Below, piece after piece: positions 52,057-61,621 of a DNA stretch of 64,000 bases (position 1 is its first letter; each line of letters begins with the position of its first letter). The stretch spans positions 62,001-126,000 of the forward strand of contig NZ_VUNH01000003.1 in assembly GCF_009695745.1 (NCBI RefSeq). Direction: 5' to 3'. Source of the DNA: Pyramidobacter porci. Its GTDB lineage: Bacteria > Synergistota > Synergistia > Synergistales > Dethiosulfovibrionaceae. Both the position numbers and the translations under genes were made by a program. Below the pieces are notes generated by a model that saw nothing but the letters and a program-made list of their open reading frames with translations, ran no database searches and was not told where the DNA came from.

Positions 52057-52683
52057 ATGATTTTGACAGAAAGACGCTGTCTTTGGTGCGCCGCCGAGCC
52101 ACTGCTGAGAAAATATCACGACGAAGAATGGGGTGTGCCGCAACACGACGACCGCATCCTCTTCGAACATTTGCTGATGGAGTCCATGAGCTGCGGGCTG
52201 AGCTGGCTGCTGATGCTGCGCAAGCGCCGGTGCTTCGCGCGCAATTTCAGCCGGTTCGATTACGCTCAGGTGGCCGGATACGACGACGAAGAAACCGCCC
52301 GCATCATGGCCGATCCCGAGATGATCCACGCCGAACGCAAAGTGCGCGCCGTCGTGAACAACGCCCGGCGCTTTCTCGACGTGCGCCGGGAATTCGGCAG
52401 CTTCGCCGCGTACGTCTGGAGCTTTACGAACGGGCGCACCGTGATCTATCCCGCCTATCAGAAACAGCGCCTGACGCGCAGCGCCCTTTCCGATACGTTC
52501 AGCGCCGACCTGCGCCGGCGCGGCTTCAAATTCGTCGGCACGGTGAGCATGTTCTCGTTCCTCGAAGCCTGCGGCGTGATCAACGACCATCTGCACGGCT
52601 GCTTTCGCTGCGGCGAAACGCGCGCGCTGAATAAAACCGTGATCGTGGCGGATCCCGACGCGTCGTGGATCGCTGGGAAGTAA
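52057..52683 (+). CDS. tag: DNA-3-methyladenine glycosylase I
   Basis: A 208-residue DNA repair glycosylase removing 3-methyladenine. The N-terminus RRCLWCAAEPLLRKYHDEEWG provides the zinc ligands Cys8 (or Cys11) and His21; the matching C-terminal His and Cys lie in NDHLHGCFRCG near 180-190. The C-terminal block FKFVGTVSMFSFLEACGVIN is diagnostic. AATAGGAG precedes the ATG. It may be cotranscribed with ribU (22-base gap). Confidence 0.95.
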   Translation: MILTERRCLWCAAEPLLRKYHDEEWGVPQHDDRILFEHLLMESMSCGLSWLLMLRKRRCFARNFSRFDYAQVAGYDDEETARIMADPEMIHAERKVRAVVNNARRFLDVRREFGSFAAYVWSFTNGRTVIYPAYQKQRLTRSALSDTFSADLRRRGFKFVGTVSMFSFLEACGVINDHLHGCFRCGETRALNKTVIVADPDASWIAGK

Positions 52684-52702
52684 GGAAGTCGGCGTTCATT
52701 TC

Positions 52703-52731
52703 TTGCGGCTTTGAAGCGCTTGTGTTATGAT
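52703..52731 (+). promoter_or_regulatory. Promoter of the tRNA-Arg gene
   Basis: TTGCGG at 52703-52708 and TATGAT at 52726-52731, spacer 17, with the tRNA starting 19 bases after the -10. Confidence 0.65.
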
Positions 52732-52749
52732 GAACCCGCTTTTGGAAAC

Positions 52750-52826
<77 letters not shown>

Positions 52827-52865
52827 GGTTGCAACGACAGAGTCGTAGTGATAAAGCGTTCGCGA

Positions 52866-52920
52866 AAAAAGTCCCCTGTATCAGACGCCGTTTGGACGGC
52901 AGCTGGCGCAGGGGCTTTTT
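52866..52920 (+). terminator. Terminator of tRNA-Arg
   Basis: Outer stem around 52870-52878 and 52909-52916 with flanking A and T tracts, inner hairpin 52887-52900, T5 at 52916-52920. Confidence 0.6.
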
Positions 52921-53344
52921 GTGAAGAATGCTTCATAAATTTGAATGCCTGCCCCATATATCCCGGCAGAGAACTTCCGACGGCGCTTTGCCGGTCGGCG
53001 GCTCCGTCGGGATCGGCGTGTCGACGATGCTCTGTTGACGAAATTTTGTTCTGCAAGGTAACACTGATTCTTGATAGGCAGTATCGCCATCGTTTGCTGG
53101 CGCGGCGAGAAAATGCCGGCGTTCGGGACAAGCTCGACTGCTGTGCAGCCCGCTTTGTGAATCTTGCTGGCAGCGCCCAGTATTCGCCCTTTTAATTGAG
53201 AAACGGTGTAAGAAAGAGTTGGCGTGAGGGGGGAGACGTAGCGTGAAAAATTGTTTTTTGAAGAGACACTGTCATTTTTGAGTTCTTTGGGATAGAATGT
53301 CAGGAGTTTTCGAGCGGAAAGCTCGGACCTGGGAGGCGTGGAAA
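52921..53344. other. Region without a recognisable gene
   Basis: About 420 bases between the tRNA terminator and the TRAP operon. Open frames on both strands lack good ribosome-binding sites and recognisable products. A possible -10 TAGAAT lies at 53293-53298 with a weak -35 (CTGTCA at 53269-53274), likely the TRAP promoter. Confidence 0.5.
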
Positions 53345-54388
53345 ATGAAAAGATCTGTGATCGGGAAAGTGGCGCTGGCCTGTGCGCTGGCACTGGGGCT
53401 GAACGGCGCGGCGGGCGCGGCGAGGGTGGTGAAGATGTCGCACATCGGCCCGGCGAACGTCGAGAACAACGTGGTGCATTACTTCGTCAAGGAGTTCGCC
53501 TCGCGCGTCGCGGAATGCACGCAGGGGAACATCACGTTCGAACTGTATCCCGACGAGCAGCTGGGCAGCGAAGAGCAGCGCATGGAGCTGATGATGAAGG
53601 ACGGGCTGAATCAGCCGGTGGCCGACGTCTCCTCGTTCGCCGCCATGGGCACGGTGCTGCCGGAGCTGTATCCCTCGTCGGTGCCGTTCATGTTCAACAG
53701 CTACGAGGCAGCGCACGTTTTCTTCGACGAGAGCGAATACTGGGCCAATTTGAAGAAGCTGTTCCGCGAGCGCACGGGCTGTGTACTGATCGAAGCGGTG
53801 GAGGAGGGCGGCTTCCTCGCTTTCACCAACTCCAAGCGCGAGATCCGCAGCCCCGCCGATTTCCCCGGCCTGAAGTTCCGCGGCATGGACGAGGGGCAGG
53901 TGGCAATCTTCAAGGCGTTCGGCGCCAGCGGTACGCCTATCCCCTGGGGCGAACTCTACATGGCGCTGAAAACGGGCGTCGTCGACGGGCAGATGAACCC
54001 CGCCTTCTACGTGCTTCTGGGCAGCCTGACGGAAGTGCAGAAGTACATGACGCTGGCGAACATCCAGTACTCCGACCAGTTTCTGGTCATGAACGGCGAT
54101 CTGTTCGACAGCTTCAGCGACGAAGAGCGCGCCGTCATCCTCGAAGCGGCGAAGGAAGCCAACCGCCTTACCCGTGCCCGCATCGAGGCGGAGGATTCGC
54201 AGCAGGTGGAAAAGTGCCGCCGGCTGGGCATGCAGGTTTACGCGCCTACGCCCGCGGAGATGGAGCAGTTCCGCAACGTCGGCCAGCCGGCTTACATCGA
54301 GTGGCTGAAGAGCAAAGTTCCCGCCGAGTGGCTCGAAGCGGCTCTGCGCGACGCCAAGGCGGCCAACGAAAAAGCCTCTGCGAAGTGA
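53345..54388 (+). CDS. TRAP transporter solute-binding protein (DctP family)
   Basis: A 347-residue periplasmic receptor. Signal peptide about residues 1-26 (KRSVIG, hydrophobic core, AAGA-ARV). Family features: VVKMSHIGPANVENNVVHY at the mature start, FELYPDEQLGSEEQRME near 60, and the carboxylate-binding region GLKFRGMDEGQVAIFKAFGA near 170-190 with its Arg. The ligand is probably an organic acid. GGGAGGCG precedes the ATG. First gene of a complete P-Q-M operon. Confidence 0.93.
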   Translation: MKRSVIGKVALACALALGLNGAAGAARVVKMSHIGPANVENNVVHYFVKEFASRVAECTQGNITFELYPDEQLGSEEQRMELMMKDGLNQPVADVSSFAAMGTVLPELYPSSVPFMFNSYEAAHVFFDESEYWANLKKLFRERTGCVLIEAVEEGGFLAFTNSKREIRSPADFPGLKFRGMDEGQVAIFKAFGASGTPIPWGELYMALKTGVVDGQMNPAFYVLLGSLTEVQKYMTLANIQYSDQFLVMNGDLFDSFSDEERAVILEAAKEANRLTRARIEAEDSQQVEKCRRLGMQVYAPTPAEMEQFRNVGQPAYIEWLKSKVPAEWLEAALRDAKAANEKASAK

Positions 54389-54401
54389 GGCCCGGCAGCG
54401 C

Positions 54402-54887
54402 ATGAATTCTCTCGAACGGCTGAGCCGTTGGGTGGGGCTCTTCAGTCTCTGGTTTGGCGGGCTGCTGCTGATGATCAACATCGGCGACATCGTCATGGGC
54501 GTGGTGCTGCGCTATTTATGTCACGCCGCCCCCATCTGGACGGAGGAACTGGCGCGCTTTTCGCTGGTGTGGATGGTGCTGATCGGCGCGGCGGCGGCCT
54601 TTCTCAACGGCGATCAGATGTCGATCGATTTCGTGGTGAACGTCCTGCCGCCGCGCGGCAAGGCGTTCTGCCGCTTCCTGTCGGCGGCGGTCCAAGTCGC
54701 GGTCCTCGGCGTGATGGTCTGGTTCGGCGCTCAAAACGTGATGGGCGGCTGGAAGATGAAGACCATGGCGCTCGGCGTGCCCAAGGCGGTGCCTCTGACG
54801 GCGGTGCCGGTCGGCATGGCCATGCTGATGGCCGTCGTCGTCGGCAAGTATCTGCATGACTCCGGAAGCGGGCGCGAAAAACGATGA
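54402..54887 (+). CDS. TRAP transporter small permease (DctQ family)
   Basis: A 161-residue, four-helix membrane protein. The conserved WTEELARFSLVWMVLIGAA block lies near 46-64. Works with the DctM subunit. Starts 14 bases after the receptor gene and overlaps the DctM start by ATGA. Confidence 0.92.
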   Translation: MNSLERLSRWVGLFSLWFGGLLLMINIGDIVMGVVLRYLCHAAPIWTEELARFSLVWMVLIGAAAAFLNGDQMSIDFVVNVLPPRGKAFCRFLSAAVQVAVLGVMVWFGAQNVMGGWKMKTMALGVPKAVPLTAVPVGMAMLMAVVVGKYLHDSGSGREKR

Positions 54888-56176
54888 GCGGCATTTTTCT
54901 GCTGGCGGCGTTTTTTGCGCTGATGCTTTTCGGCGTGCCGCTCTACGCTTCGCTGACGATGGCGGGGCTGCTCGGCATTCTCGGCGCGGGCGGCCTGACG
55001 CTGCTGCGCGTCGTACCGCAGCAGTTTTTCGGCGGCATGGATTCTTTCTCGCTGATGGCGATTCCCTTTTTTATCCTCACGGGCACGCTGATGAACCGTT
55101 CCGGACTCACCGACCGCCTCATCGACTTCAGCCGGCTGGCGGTCGGCTCGGTGCGCGGCGGACTGGGCTACGTCAACGTGTTGGGCAGCGTGATCTTCGC
55201 CGGCGTCAACGGCAGCGCTGCGGCCGACGCTTCGGCGCTGGGCTCGATCCTGATCCCGGCCATGGTGAAGGAAGGCTTTCCCGCCTCCTACGCGGCGGGA
55301 ATCACGGCGGGCAGTTCGCTGATCGGGCCGATCATTCCGCCGAGCATCTTCATGATCATTTACGCGTCGATGACGAACACGTCCATCGGCGGGCTCTTTG
55401 CCGCGGGAATGGCGCCGGGGGTCGCGCTCGGGCTGGCCTACATGGTCATGAACTGGTACTACGTGCGCAAGTACGACGTGCCGAAGACCGATCTGACGGG
55501 CGTGTACGCGCAGAAATGGCGGATCCTGTCCCGTTCGTTTCTGGCCCTGCTGGCGCCGTGCATCATCATGTGCGGCATCATGTCGGGGATCGTCACGCCG
55601 ACGGAGTCGGGCGCGCTGGCCGCGGGCTACTGCGTTTTCGCCGGCGCGGCGGTGACGCGCCGGCTGACGCTGCGCGGTTTCGCCGCAGCGGTCGGCGAGA
55701 CGGTGCGCCTGACCAGCGCGATCTTTCTGATCATGGGCGCGGCTTCGGTGGTCGGCTGGTACCTCAAGTGGGAGCGCGTCACTCAGGCGTTCAGCCAGGT
55801 CATCGTGGACGCCGGCCTGCTGGGACATCCCTGGCTGCTGATGGTCGTGCTCAGCCTGATCGTCTTCGTGATCGGCATGTTCATGGAGGAGATCTCGGTG
55901 ATGACGCTGCTGACGCCGGTGTTCGCGCCGCTGGCGGCCAAGGCCGGCATCGACCCGTTTCATTTCGGCGTGGTAATGACGCTGAACGTGACGATCGCGT
56001 TGATCACGCCGCCGGTGGGAGCGTGCAACTATATCGTCGCCGCGGTGGGCAAGGTGCCGCTGGGCGAGATGTTCCGCCGGATCTGGCCGTTCGTGCTCGT
56101 GGCGTTGGCCGTGCAGCTGATCATCGTGACGTTTCCGGTTTTCACGACTTATATTCCCCGCGTCATGGGGCTGTAG
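54884..56176 (+). CDS. TRAP transporter large permease (DctM family)
   Basis: A 430-residue membrane protein of about 12 helices, the transport subunit. Motifs: FSLMAIPFFILTGTLMNRSG near 49-68, NGSAAADASALGSILIPAM near 108-126 and SLIGPIIPPSIFMIIYA near 144-160. Energised by a Na+ or H+ gradient. Followed by a terminator. Confidence 0.94.
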   Translation: MSGIFLLAAFFALMLFGVPLYASLTMAGLLGILGAGGLTLLRVVPQQFFGGMDSFSLMAIPFFILTGTLMNRSGLTDRLIDFSRLAVGSVRGGLGYVNVLGSVIFAGVNGSAAADASALGSILIPAMVKEGFPASYAAGITAGSSLIGPIIPPSIFMIIYASMTNTSIGGLFAAGMAPGVALGLAYMVMNWYYVRKYDVPKTDLTGVYAQKWRILSRSFLALLAPCIIMCGIMSGIVTPTESGALAAGYCVFAGAAVTRRLTLRGFAAAVGETVRLTSAIFLIMGAASVVGWYLKWERVTQAFSQVIVDAGLLGHPWLLMVVLSLIVFVIGMFMEEISVMTLLTPVFAPLAAKAGIDPFHFGVVMTLNVTIALITPPVGACNYIVAAVGKVPLGEMFRRIWPFVLVALAVQLIIVTFPVFTTYIPRVMGL

Positions 56177-56190
56177 AAAAATATTATAAG

Positions 56191-56222
56191 ACAGGCTGGC
56201 CGACGCGCCGGCCTGTTTTTTT
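56191..56222 (+). terminator. Terminator of the DctPQM operon
   Basis: Stem ACAGGC/GCCTGT (56191-56196 with 56211-56216) extended by GGC/GCC, followed by seven T. Confidence 0.75.
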
Positions 56223-56273
56223 GCGGCCGGCGTTCTTTTCGTGAAAAATATAAACAAAATTGCAATTTTCATC

Positions 56274-56302
56274 TGGCAATAAACTGATAGTTGATTTATA
56301 AT
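56274..56302 (+). promoter_or_regulatory. Promoter of the amino-acid ABC genes
   Basis: TATAAT at 56297-56302 is a perfect -10; TGGCAA at 56274-56279 is a fair -35 with 17 bases between. Confidence 0.65.
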
Positions 56303-56330
56303 GAACGCATTTCAATGGAGGTGAGCGAAT

Positions 56331-57098
56331 GTGACTCACGCGATAGAAGTGAAGGATCTGCACAAGTCGTTCGGCTCTCTCGACGTACTCAACGGAGTCT
56401 CGCTGACTGTCGACGAGGGCGAAGTGATCACGGTCATCGGCCCGAGCGGTTCGGGCAAGAGCACTCTGGCGCGCTGCATCGCCCGTCTGGAGAAGATCGA
56501 TTCCGGCGAGATCTCCGTCTACGGCCGCCGCATGGACGGCGGGAAGATATCCAACGCCAGGGAGTCCGAGCTGCTGGGCATGATCTTTCAGCAGTTCAAC
56601 CTGTTCCCGCATCTGAGCGTGCTGGAGAACGTGGCGATCGCGCCGATGAAGGTGCGCGGCAAATCCCGCGCCGAGGCGGAAAAGACCGCACGGGAGCTGC
56701 TGGACCGCGTCGGTCTCGGCGACAAGTTCGAGGCGTTCCCGGCGCAGCTTTCCGGCGGCCAGCAGCAGCGCGTGGCTATTGCCCGCGCGCTGGCCATGGA
56801 CCCGAAGGTGATGCTTTTCGACGAGCCGACTTCGGCGCTCGATCCCGAGCTGGTCGGCGATGTGCTCAACGTCATCGCCGACCTGGCCAGAAGCGGCATG
56901 ACGATGATGATCATCACGCACGAGATGCTTTTCGCCAAGGATGTGTCGGATCGCGTCATCTTCATGGCCGACGGGCGCATCGTCGAGCAGGGCGCGCCGG
57001 ACGACATTTTCGTGCGTCCGCGGAAGGAGCGCACGCGCGCGTTCCTGCAGCGCGTGCTTTCCCATTACGGCACGGCCGTAGCAGAGGAGGCGGAGTAA
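56331..57098 (+). CDS. Polar amino-acid ABC transporter ATPase (GlnQ/HisP type)
   Basis: A 255-residue ABC ATPase. Walker [10 protein letters not shown] near 37-45, Q-loop in [16 protein letters not shown] near 84, signature [15 protein letters not shown] near 137-151, Walker [15 protein letters not shown] near 157-170, switch His in IITHEM near 195. The start is GTG at 56331 after GGAGGTGAG; an ATG two bases earlier is out of frame. The permease follows without a gap. Confidence 0.94.
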   Translation: MTHAIEVKDLHKSFGSLDVLNGVSLTVDEGEVITVIGPSGSGKSTLARCIARLEKIDSGEISVYGRRMDGGKISNARESELLGMIFQQFNLFPHLSVLENVAIAPMKVRGKSRAEAEKTARELLDRVGLGDKFEAFPAQLSGGQQQRVAIARALAMDPKVMLFDEPTSALDPELVGDVLNVIADLARSGMTMMIITHEMLFAKDVSDRVIFMADGRIVEQGAPDDIFVRPRKERTRAFLQRVLSHYGTAVAEEAE

Positions 57099-57752
57099 AT
57101 GGAACTGGACTTTTCCGTGCTGATCCCGTACATGCACATGTTCTGGAAGGGCGTGTGCGTGACCATTCAGGCTTCGTTCCTCGGCGTGCTGTTCGGCTCG
57201 GCGCTGGGCATCTTCATCGGCTCGTTCCGCGTCATGCCGTTCAAGCCGCTGCGCTATCTGATGGCGACGTACATTTACGTGCTGCGCGGCACGCCGCTGA
57301 TGATTCAACTCTTTTTGATCTACTTCGGACTGCCGGCGCTGGGCGTCAATCTCGACGCGGCCACGGCGGGCATCCTCGGCATCGGCATCAACTCGTCCGG
57401 TTACGTGGGCGAGATCGTGCGCGGCGGCATCGAAGGCGTGCCGAAGGGGCAGTGGGAAGCGGCCAAGATGCTGGGGCTGTCCTACTGGCAGACGATGAAG
57501 AGCATCATCCTGCCGCAGGCGATCCGTCACATGCTGCCGGCCATCGGCAACGAGTTCGTGACGCTGATCAAGGAATCGTCGCTGCTCTCCGTGCTCGCCA
57601 TCAGCGACCTGACCATGGTCGGCCAGCAGGTGCGCAGCGTCACCTACGCCTCGTTCGAGACGTTCATCTTCGTCGCGCTGGTCTATCTGGTGCTGACCAG
57701 CGTCACCTCGGGGGCCTTGCAGCTGCTGGAGAATCGCTGGAAGGTGAAATAG
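57099..57752 (+). CDS. Polar amino-acid ABC transporter permease (HisM/GlnP type)
   Basis: A 217-residue membrane protein with about five helices and the EAA loop GQWEAAKMLGLSYWQTMKSI near 124-143 that contacts the ATPase. RGTPLMIQLFLIYFGLP near 63-79 is typical of amino-acid permeases. No periplasmic binding protein gene lies next to it, so the receptor must be encoded elsewhere. Ends before a very long palindrome. Confidence 0.93.
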   Translation: MELDFSVLIPYMHMFWKGVCVTIQASFLGVLFGSALGIFIGSFRVMPFKPLRYLMATYIYVLRGTPLMIQLFLIYFGLPALGVNLDAATAGILGIGINSSGYVGEIVRGGIEGVPKGQWEAAKMLGLSYWQTMKSIILPQAIRHMLPAIGNEFVTLIKESSLLSVLAISDLTMVGQQVRSVTYASFETFIFVALVYLVLTSVTSGALQLLENRWKVK

Positions 57753-57770
57753 CGCGGCTGGATTGAGCTG

Positions 57771-57834
57771 AACAAAAACATCCCGCGCCGGCGGGCCGAA
57801 AATTTTCGGCCCGCCGGCGCGGGATGTTTTTGTT
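57771..57834. terminator. 64-bp perfect palindrome acting as bidirectional terminator
   Basis: The 32 bases 57771-57802 are the exact reverse complement of 57803-57834, with A and T tracts at the outer ends. It lies between the convergent permease gene and lpxL-like gene, so it can terminate both. Confidence 0.85.
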
Positions 57835-57859
57835 GCGAAGTCCGCGGAAGCGGAAAAGG

Positions 57860-58747
57860 TCACTGCATTTTCACGCCGGGACGGTCGGGGTCGGTCTTCC
57901 AGCGGCGGTGGAACCAGAACCACTGCTCGGGAGCGAGGCGCACCATGTCTTCGAGCACGGCGTTGGCTTTTTGCGTCAGGGCGGCGATGTTTTCGCGGCT
58001 GCGCCCGGAGAATCCGGCGGCGAGGTCCGGCAGGAAGACGACGCGGTACTTGAACGGGGCCAGACGCAGCGAGTAAATGGCGAGCAGCGGCAGCTTGGCC
58101 GTCAGCGCCAGCGCGGCGGGGCCTTCCACCATGGTGGTGCGGCGGTTCAGAAACGTGACGGGCACGGCGCCGGGGCCGGCGTCCTGATCGGCCAGCAGGG
58201 CGATCCATTGGCCGGACTGCGCGAGACGGAGCATATGGCGCACGTTCATGGCCCCCTTGCGCAGCGTGGTCTCGCCGAGGTTGGCGCGGTAGCGTTCGAT
58301 CAGCGCCGCGAACTCGGGGTTGTCGGCGTCGCGCGCGGCAGCCTGCACGGGATAACCGTTCTGCGGAAACCATGCGCCGCAGATCTCCCAGTTGGAAAAG
58401 TGCCCCGAGAGGATAAAGCATCCCTGTCCGGAGGCTTTCAGCGCGTCGGCGTGCTCGCGTCCTTCCACTTCGACGACCATTTTCGTGACCAGCGACGGAT
58501 CGTTCTGGCAGGCGAGGAACTCCACGATCATCCAGGAGAAGTGGCGGTACATGCCGCGCAGCGTGCTTTTGCGCCACGCCTCGTCCTTTTCGGGAAACGA
58601 GGCTTTGAGCGCGTCGAGCATCAGCCGCCGGCGGATGGGCGCGAGGGCGAAAACGCTTCGGAAGAGGCCGTAGAGCGCGCGTCCGCGCCAGCCGGGGTAG
58701 GCGAACGTTTTGCGCAGGAATTCTACGGCCGAAACGGCGAAGCTCAT
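57860..58747 (-). CDS. Lipid A biosynthesis (lauroyl) acyltransferase, LpxL/HtrB-like
   Basis: A 295-residue inner-membrane acyltransferase with an N-terminal hydrophobic anchor and the HX4D/E-type motif: His116 and Glu121 in SGHFSNWE. LLADQDAGPGAVPVTFLNR near 186-204 and the C-terminal EQWFWFHRRWK near 275-285 are family blocks. It adds secondary acyl chains to lipid A, which implies an outer membrane. The ATG abuts the tyrS stop codon, so the two are cotranscribed from the right. Confidence 0.9.
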   Translation of the reverse strand: MSFAVSAVEFLRKTFAYPGWRGRALYGLFRSVFALAPIRRRLMLDALKASFPEKDEAWRKSTLRGMYRHFSWMIVEFLACQNDPSLVTKMVVEVEGREHADALKASGQGCFILSGHFSNWEICGAWFPQNGYPVQAAARDADNPEFAALIERYRANLGETTLRKGAMNVRHMLRLAQSGQWIALLADQDAGPGAVPVTFLNRRTTMVEGPAALALTAKLPLLAIYSLRLAPFKYRVVFLPDLAAGFSGRSRENIAALTQKANAVLEDMVRLAPEQWFWFHRRWKTDPDRPGVKMQ

Positions 58748-60025
58748 CTACTTGCGGCCGATCATAAAGTATTTCTTTTTGCCGAGGCGGATCAGCGAAA
58801 AGTAGCCGCAAAGCACGTCCCTGTCTTCGAGCTGCGCTCCCTCGTCGGCGCGGACGCCGTTGACGGACACGCCGCCGCCGGCGATCAGGCGCTTGGCCTC
58901 GCCCTTGCTCTTGCACGCGCCCACCTCGGCGAGCGCGTCGGCGAGCGGCACGGGCAGCGAAGCGACTTTGCCGCAGGGCGTCTCGGCCGCCAGCGTGTGG
59001 AGCATGTCTTCCGTCAGGTCTTCGGGCGTATAGGAACCGCCGAAGAGGATCTCGCTGGCGTGCCTGGCGTTGGCCGCCACGTTTTCGCCGTGGACGAGCT
59101 TGGTGATCTCGTAGGCCAGCACGCGCTGCGCTTCACGCTTCTCGGGCGCCTGCATGTGGCGCGCGACCAGCGCGTCGATCTCGTCGAGGGGCAGGAACGT
59201 GAAGTAGCGCAGCGTCTTGGCGATCGTGGCGTCCTCGCTGTTGACCCAGAACTGATAGAACTGGTAGGGCGAGGTCTTGGCGGGATCGAGCCAGACGGCG
59301 CCGCCCTCGGTCTTGCCGAACTTGTGCCCGGCGGAAGTCAGCAGCAGCGGATTGGTGCCGCCGTACACCGCCGCGCCCTCTTCGTGCTTGCGGATGAAGT
59401 CGATGCCGCTGGTGATGTTGCCCTGCTGGTCGTTGCCGCCCAGCTGCAGGCGGCAGCCGTAGGTCGTGTAGAGATGGTAGAAATCGTAGGACTGCAGCAG
59501 CGTGTAGGCGAACTCGGTGAAGGAAAGGCTCTTGGTCGGGTCCTCGATGCGGCTCCTGACGTGTTCCTTGGCGATCATCTTGTTGATCGTGAAGAACTTG
59601 CCCACGTCGCGCAGGAATTCGAGGAAGTTCATGGCGCTCAGCCAGTCGTAATTGTTCACGAGCAGGGCGGAATTCTCCCCGCAGTCGAAGCTGACGAAGT
59701 GCATGAGCTGCTTTTTGACGCCTTCCACGTTGTGGCGGATCTGATCCATCGTCAACAGATTGCGCTCCGCGCTCTTCATGGAAGGATCGCCGATCATGCC
59801 CGTGCCGCCGCCGGCCAGCACGATAGGCCGGTGCCCGAGCCGCTGCAGCCAGGCCAGCCCCATCAGCGGGATCAGATGGCCGACGTGCAGACTGTCCGCG
59901 GTGGGGTCGAAGCCCACGTAGGCGGTAACCATGCCCTTGTCGAACAATTCCCTGACGCCGGCGTCGTCCGTCGTCCAGTCGATGAAGCCGCGTGCGCGAA
60001 GCACCTCAAGCGCATTTTCTGCCAA
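58748..60025 (-). CDS. tyrS: Tyrosyl-tRNA synthetase
   Basis: A 425-residue class I synthetase of the TyrRS type I group. HIGH appears as HVGH at residues 47-50 and KMSKS as KFGKT near 235 in HKFGKTEGGAVW. GGGTGMIGDPS near 72-82 follows. A C-terminal S4 domain (near 360-420) binds the tRNA variable arm. The start is TTG at 60025-60023 with AAAGG about 11 bases upstream. I saw no T-box in the 265-base divergent gap to the CdaR-like gene. Confidence 0.95.
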   Translation of the reverse strand: MAENALEVLRARGFIDWTTDDAGVRELFDKGMVTAYVGFDPTADSLHVGHLIPLMGLAWLQRLGHRPIVLAGGGTGMIGDPSMKSAERNLLTMDQIRHNVEGVKKQLMHFVSFDCGENSALLVNNYDWLSAMNFLEFLRDVGKFFTINKMIAKEHVRSRIEDPTKSLSFTEFAYTLLQSYDFYHLYTTYGCRLQLGGNDQQGNITSGIDFIRKHEEGAAVYGGTNPLLLTSAGHKFGKTEGGAVWLDPAKTSPYQFYQFWVNSEDATIAKTLRYFTFLPLDEIDALVARHMQAPEKREAQRVLAYEITKLVHGENVAANARHASEILFGGSYTPEDLTEDMLHTLAAETPCGKVASLPVPLADALAEVGACKSKGEAKRLIAGGGVSVNGVRADEGAQLEDRDVLCGYFSLIRLGKKKYFMIGRK

Positions 60026-60290
60026 TTAAATCAAATCCTTTCGCGTTCGAAGAATGAAAATTTGCCGATGAACGAGTCAATAAAGTACATCTTAACACAT
60101 TCGGACAGGAATGTTCCATGCGCCGCGGCATGTTTCCCGTTTTTCGTTCGGTCAGGGAAGGCATAAGCGGAACTTGACTGACAACTTTGGAGGATTATTC
60201 GTGAAAGATCACTCAATACGCTATTGCAAAAATATAAAAATTATGGCTAAATATTGACGGTGTTTATACTTTAAGCACAAGGTGAGAAAG

Positions 60291-61559
60291 ATGTATGATC
60301 AGAATTCAGAAGGAAACGTCCTGCTGCGCAAATGCGCCCAGGAGATCGCCGCCGCCGTCGCTTCGGCCATTAATTTCGACGTAATCATCACCGATACGGA
60401 GGGCGTTATCGTCGGTTCCAGCAACAAGGACCGTCTTGAACAGTTTCACGAGGCATCGCTACCCGTCGTCGCCAGCGGACAGAACGCTCGCACCGGCGAA
60501 AGACAGGCGCAGCAGCTCAGAGGCACGCTGCCCGGCGTGACGGCACCCATTCAGAGCATGAACGGGCAGATCGCCGGCACTGTGGCCATCGCCGGAGATC
60601 CTGAAAAAGTGGCTCCTTTCGCTACGATCGTGAAGCGGCAGATCGAACTGCTGCTGCGCGAGCGCGAGCTGTACGCCTATTCGGTCAATCGCGAAAGCAC
60701 GCTGCAGAATCTCGTTCAGGACATCGGCTCCTTCGTCCCCGGCGTCAGCAACGAGGCGCTCCTTTTGTCGCGCGCGTCCGAATACGGTTACGACCGCACC
60801 TGGCACTACATCCCCATTGCCGTCGACCTGTACCAGTTCGGCCGTTTCGCCCTGCAGGTCCGCGAGCAGATGCGCCGCCAGAGCGAGAACGCCGAGACGC
60901 GCATCCTCAACGTGAAAAAAGCCGTGCTCGCTTCGATTCGCAAACTCTTCGCCGAGCCGCGCGATCTTTCGGCCATGCTCGGCAACAACCGCTTCGTGAT
61001 CCTTTTTGCGGCCGGCGGCGAAAAGACGGAGCACGAGAATGCCATGATCGACGAAGCCGCGGCGCGCGCACAAAAGATTCTCCAGGCCATCGAAGCCTTC
61101 GATCTCAAGGCCGCCATCGGCATCGGCTCGCCGGCGCTGGGCATCTCCGCGTTGGCGATAAGCTATCAGGAAGCGTGGAAAGCTTTGTTTCTCGGCAAGA
61201 AATTCCGACAGCAGCCGGGCGTGTACAACATCGCCGATTACCGCCTCGAAGACGTGATCACCACGATCGATTCGCCTGTGCGCACCCGTTTTGTCCAGGC
61301 CGTGACGGGCGCTTTCCGCCGCTACCCCGACTGGGAGCAGATGCGCGAGACCATCCGCGAGTGGTGCGAAAGCGGTTTTTCGCTGGTCGAGGCGGCGCGG
61401 CGCATGCACGTGCACCGCAATACGCTGATTTACCGCCTCGACAAGCTCAACAAGGAATCGGGACTGGACCTGAAGGACTTCCGCACCTGCCTCAATCTCT
61501 ACCTGGCGCTCGTGATGGATCGGTACGTCGGCCCCGCGGTCAAGGAGAAGGATCTGTAA
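60291..61559 (+). CDS. CdaR-family transcriptional regulator
   Basis: A 422-residue protein: N-terminal sugar-diacid recognition domain (about 1-135, with ITDTEGVIVGSSNKDR near 34), a central GGDEF-like domain (about 140-285) and a C-terminal PucR-type helix-turn-helix (VEAARRMHVHRNTLIYRL near 366-383). CdaR activates diacid uptake and use in E. coli; the target here is unknown. ATG at 60291 has AAGGTGAG upstream; GTG at 60282 is an alternative. Divergent from tyrS. Confidence 0.9.
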   Translation: MYDQNSEGNVLLRKCAQEIAAAVASAINFDVIITDTEGVIVGSSNKDRLEQFHEASLPVVASGQNARTGERQAQQLRGTLPGVTAPIQSMNGQIAGTVAIAGDPEKVAPFATIVKRQIELLLRERELYAYSVNRESTLQNLVQDIGSFVPGVSNEALLLSRASEYGYDRTWHYIPIAVDLYQFGRFALQVREQMRRQSENAETRILNVKKAVLASIRKLFAEPRDLSAMLGNNRFVILFAAGGEKTEHENAMIDEAAARAQKILQAIEAFDLKAAIGIGSPALGISALAISYQEAWKALFLGKKFRQQPGVYNIADYRLEDVITTIDSPVRTRFVQAVTGAFRRYPDWEQMRETIREWCESGFSLVEAARRMHVHRNTLIYRLDKLNKESGLDLKDFRTCLNLYLALVMDRYVGPAVKEKDL

Positions 61560-61621
61560 CCCGAGGCGGCCCTCTTTTCCCGTGGAGCGCTAAAAAATTC
61601 GCTTTTCGCTCGACCCCCCTC

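Noticed and set aside
60026-60290. Leader peptide or T-box for tyrS on the minus strand
   Set aside because: A short frame near 60031-60090 has one Tyr codon among several Phe and no terminator follows; nothing matches a T-box.
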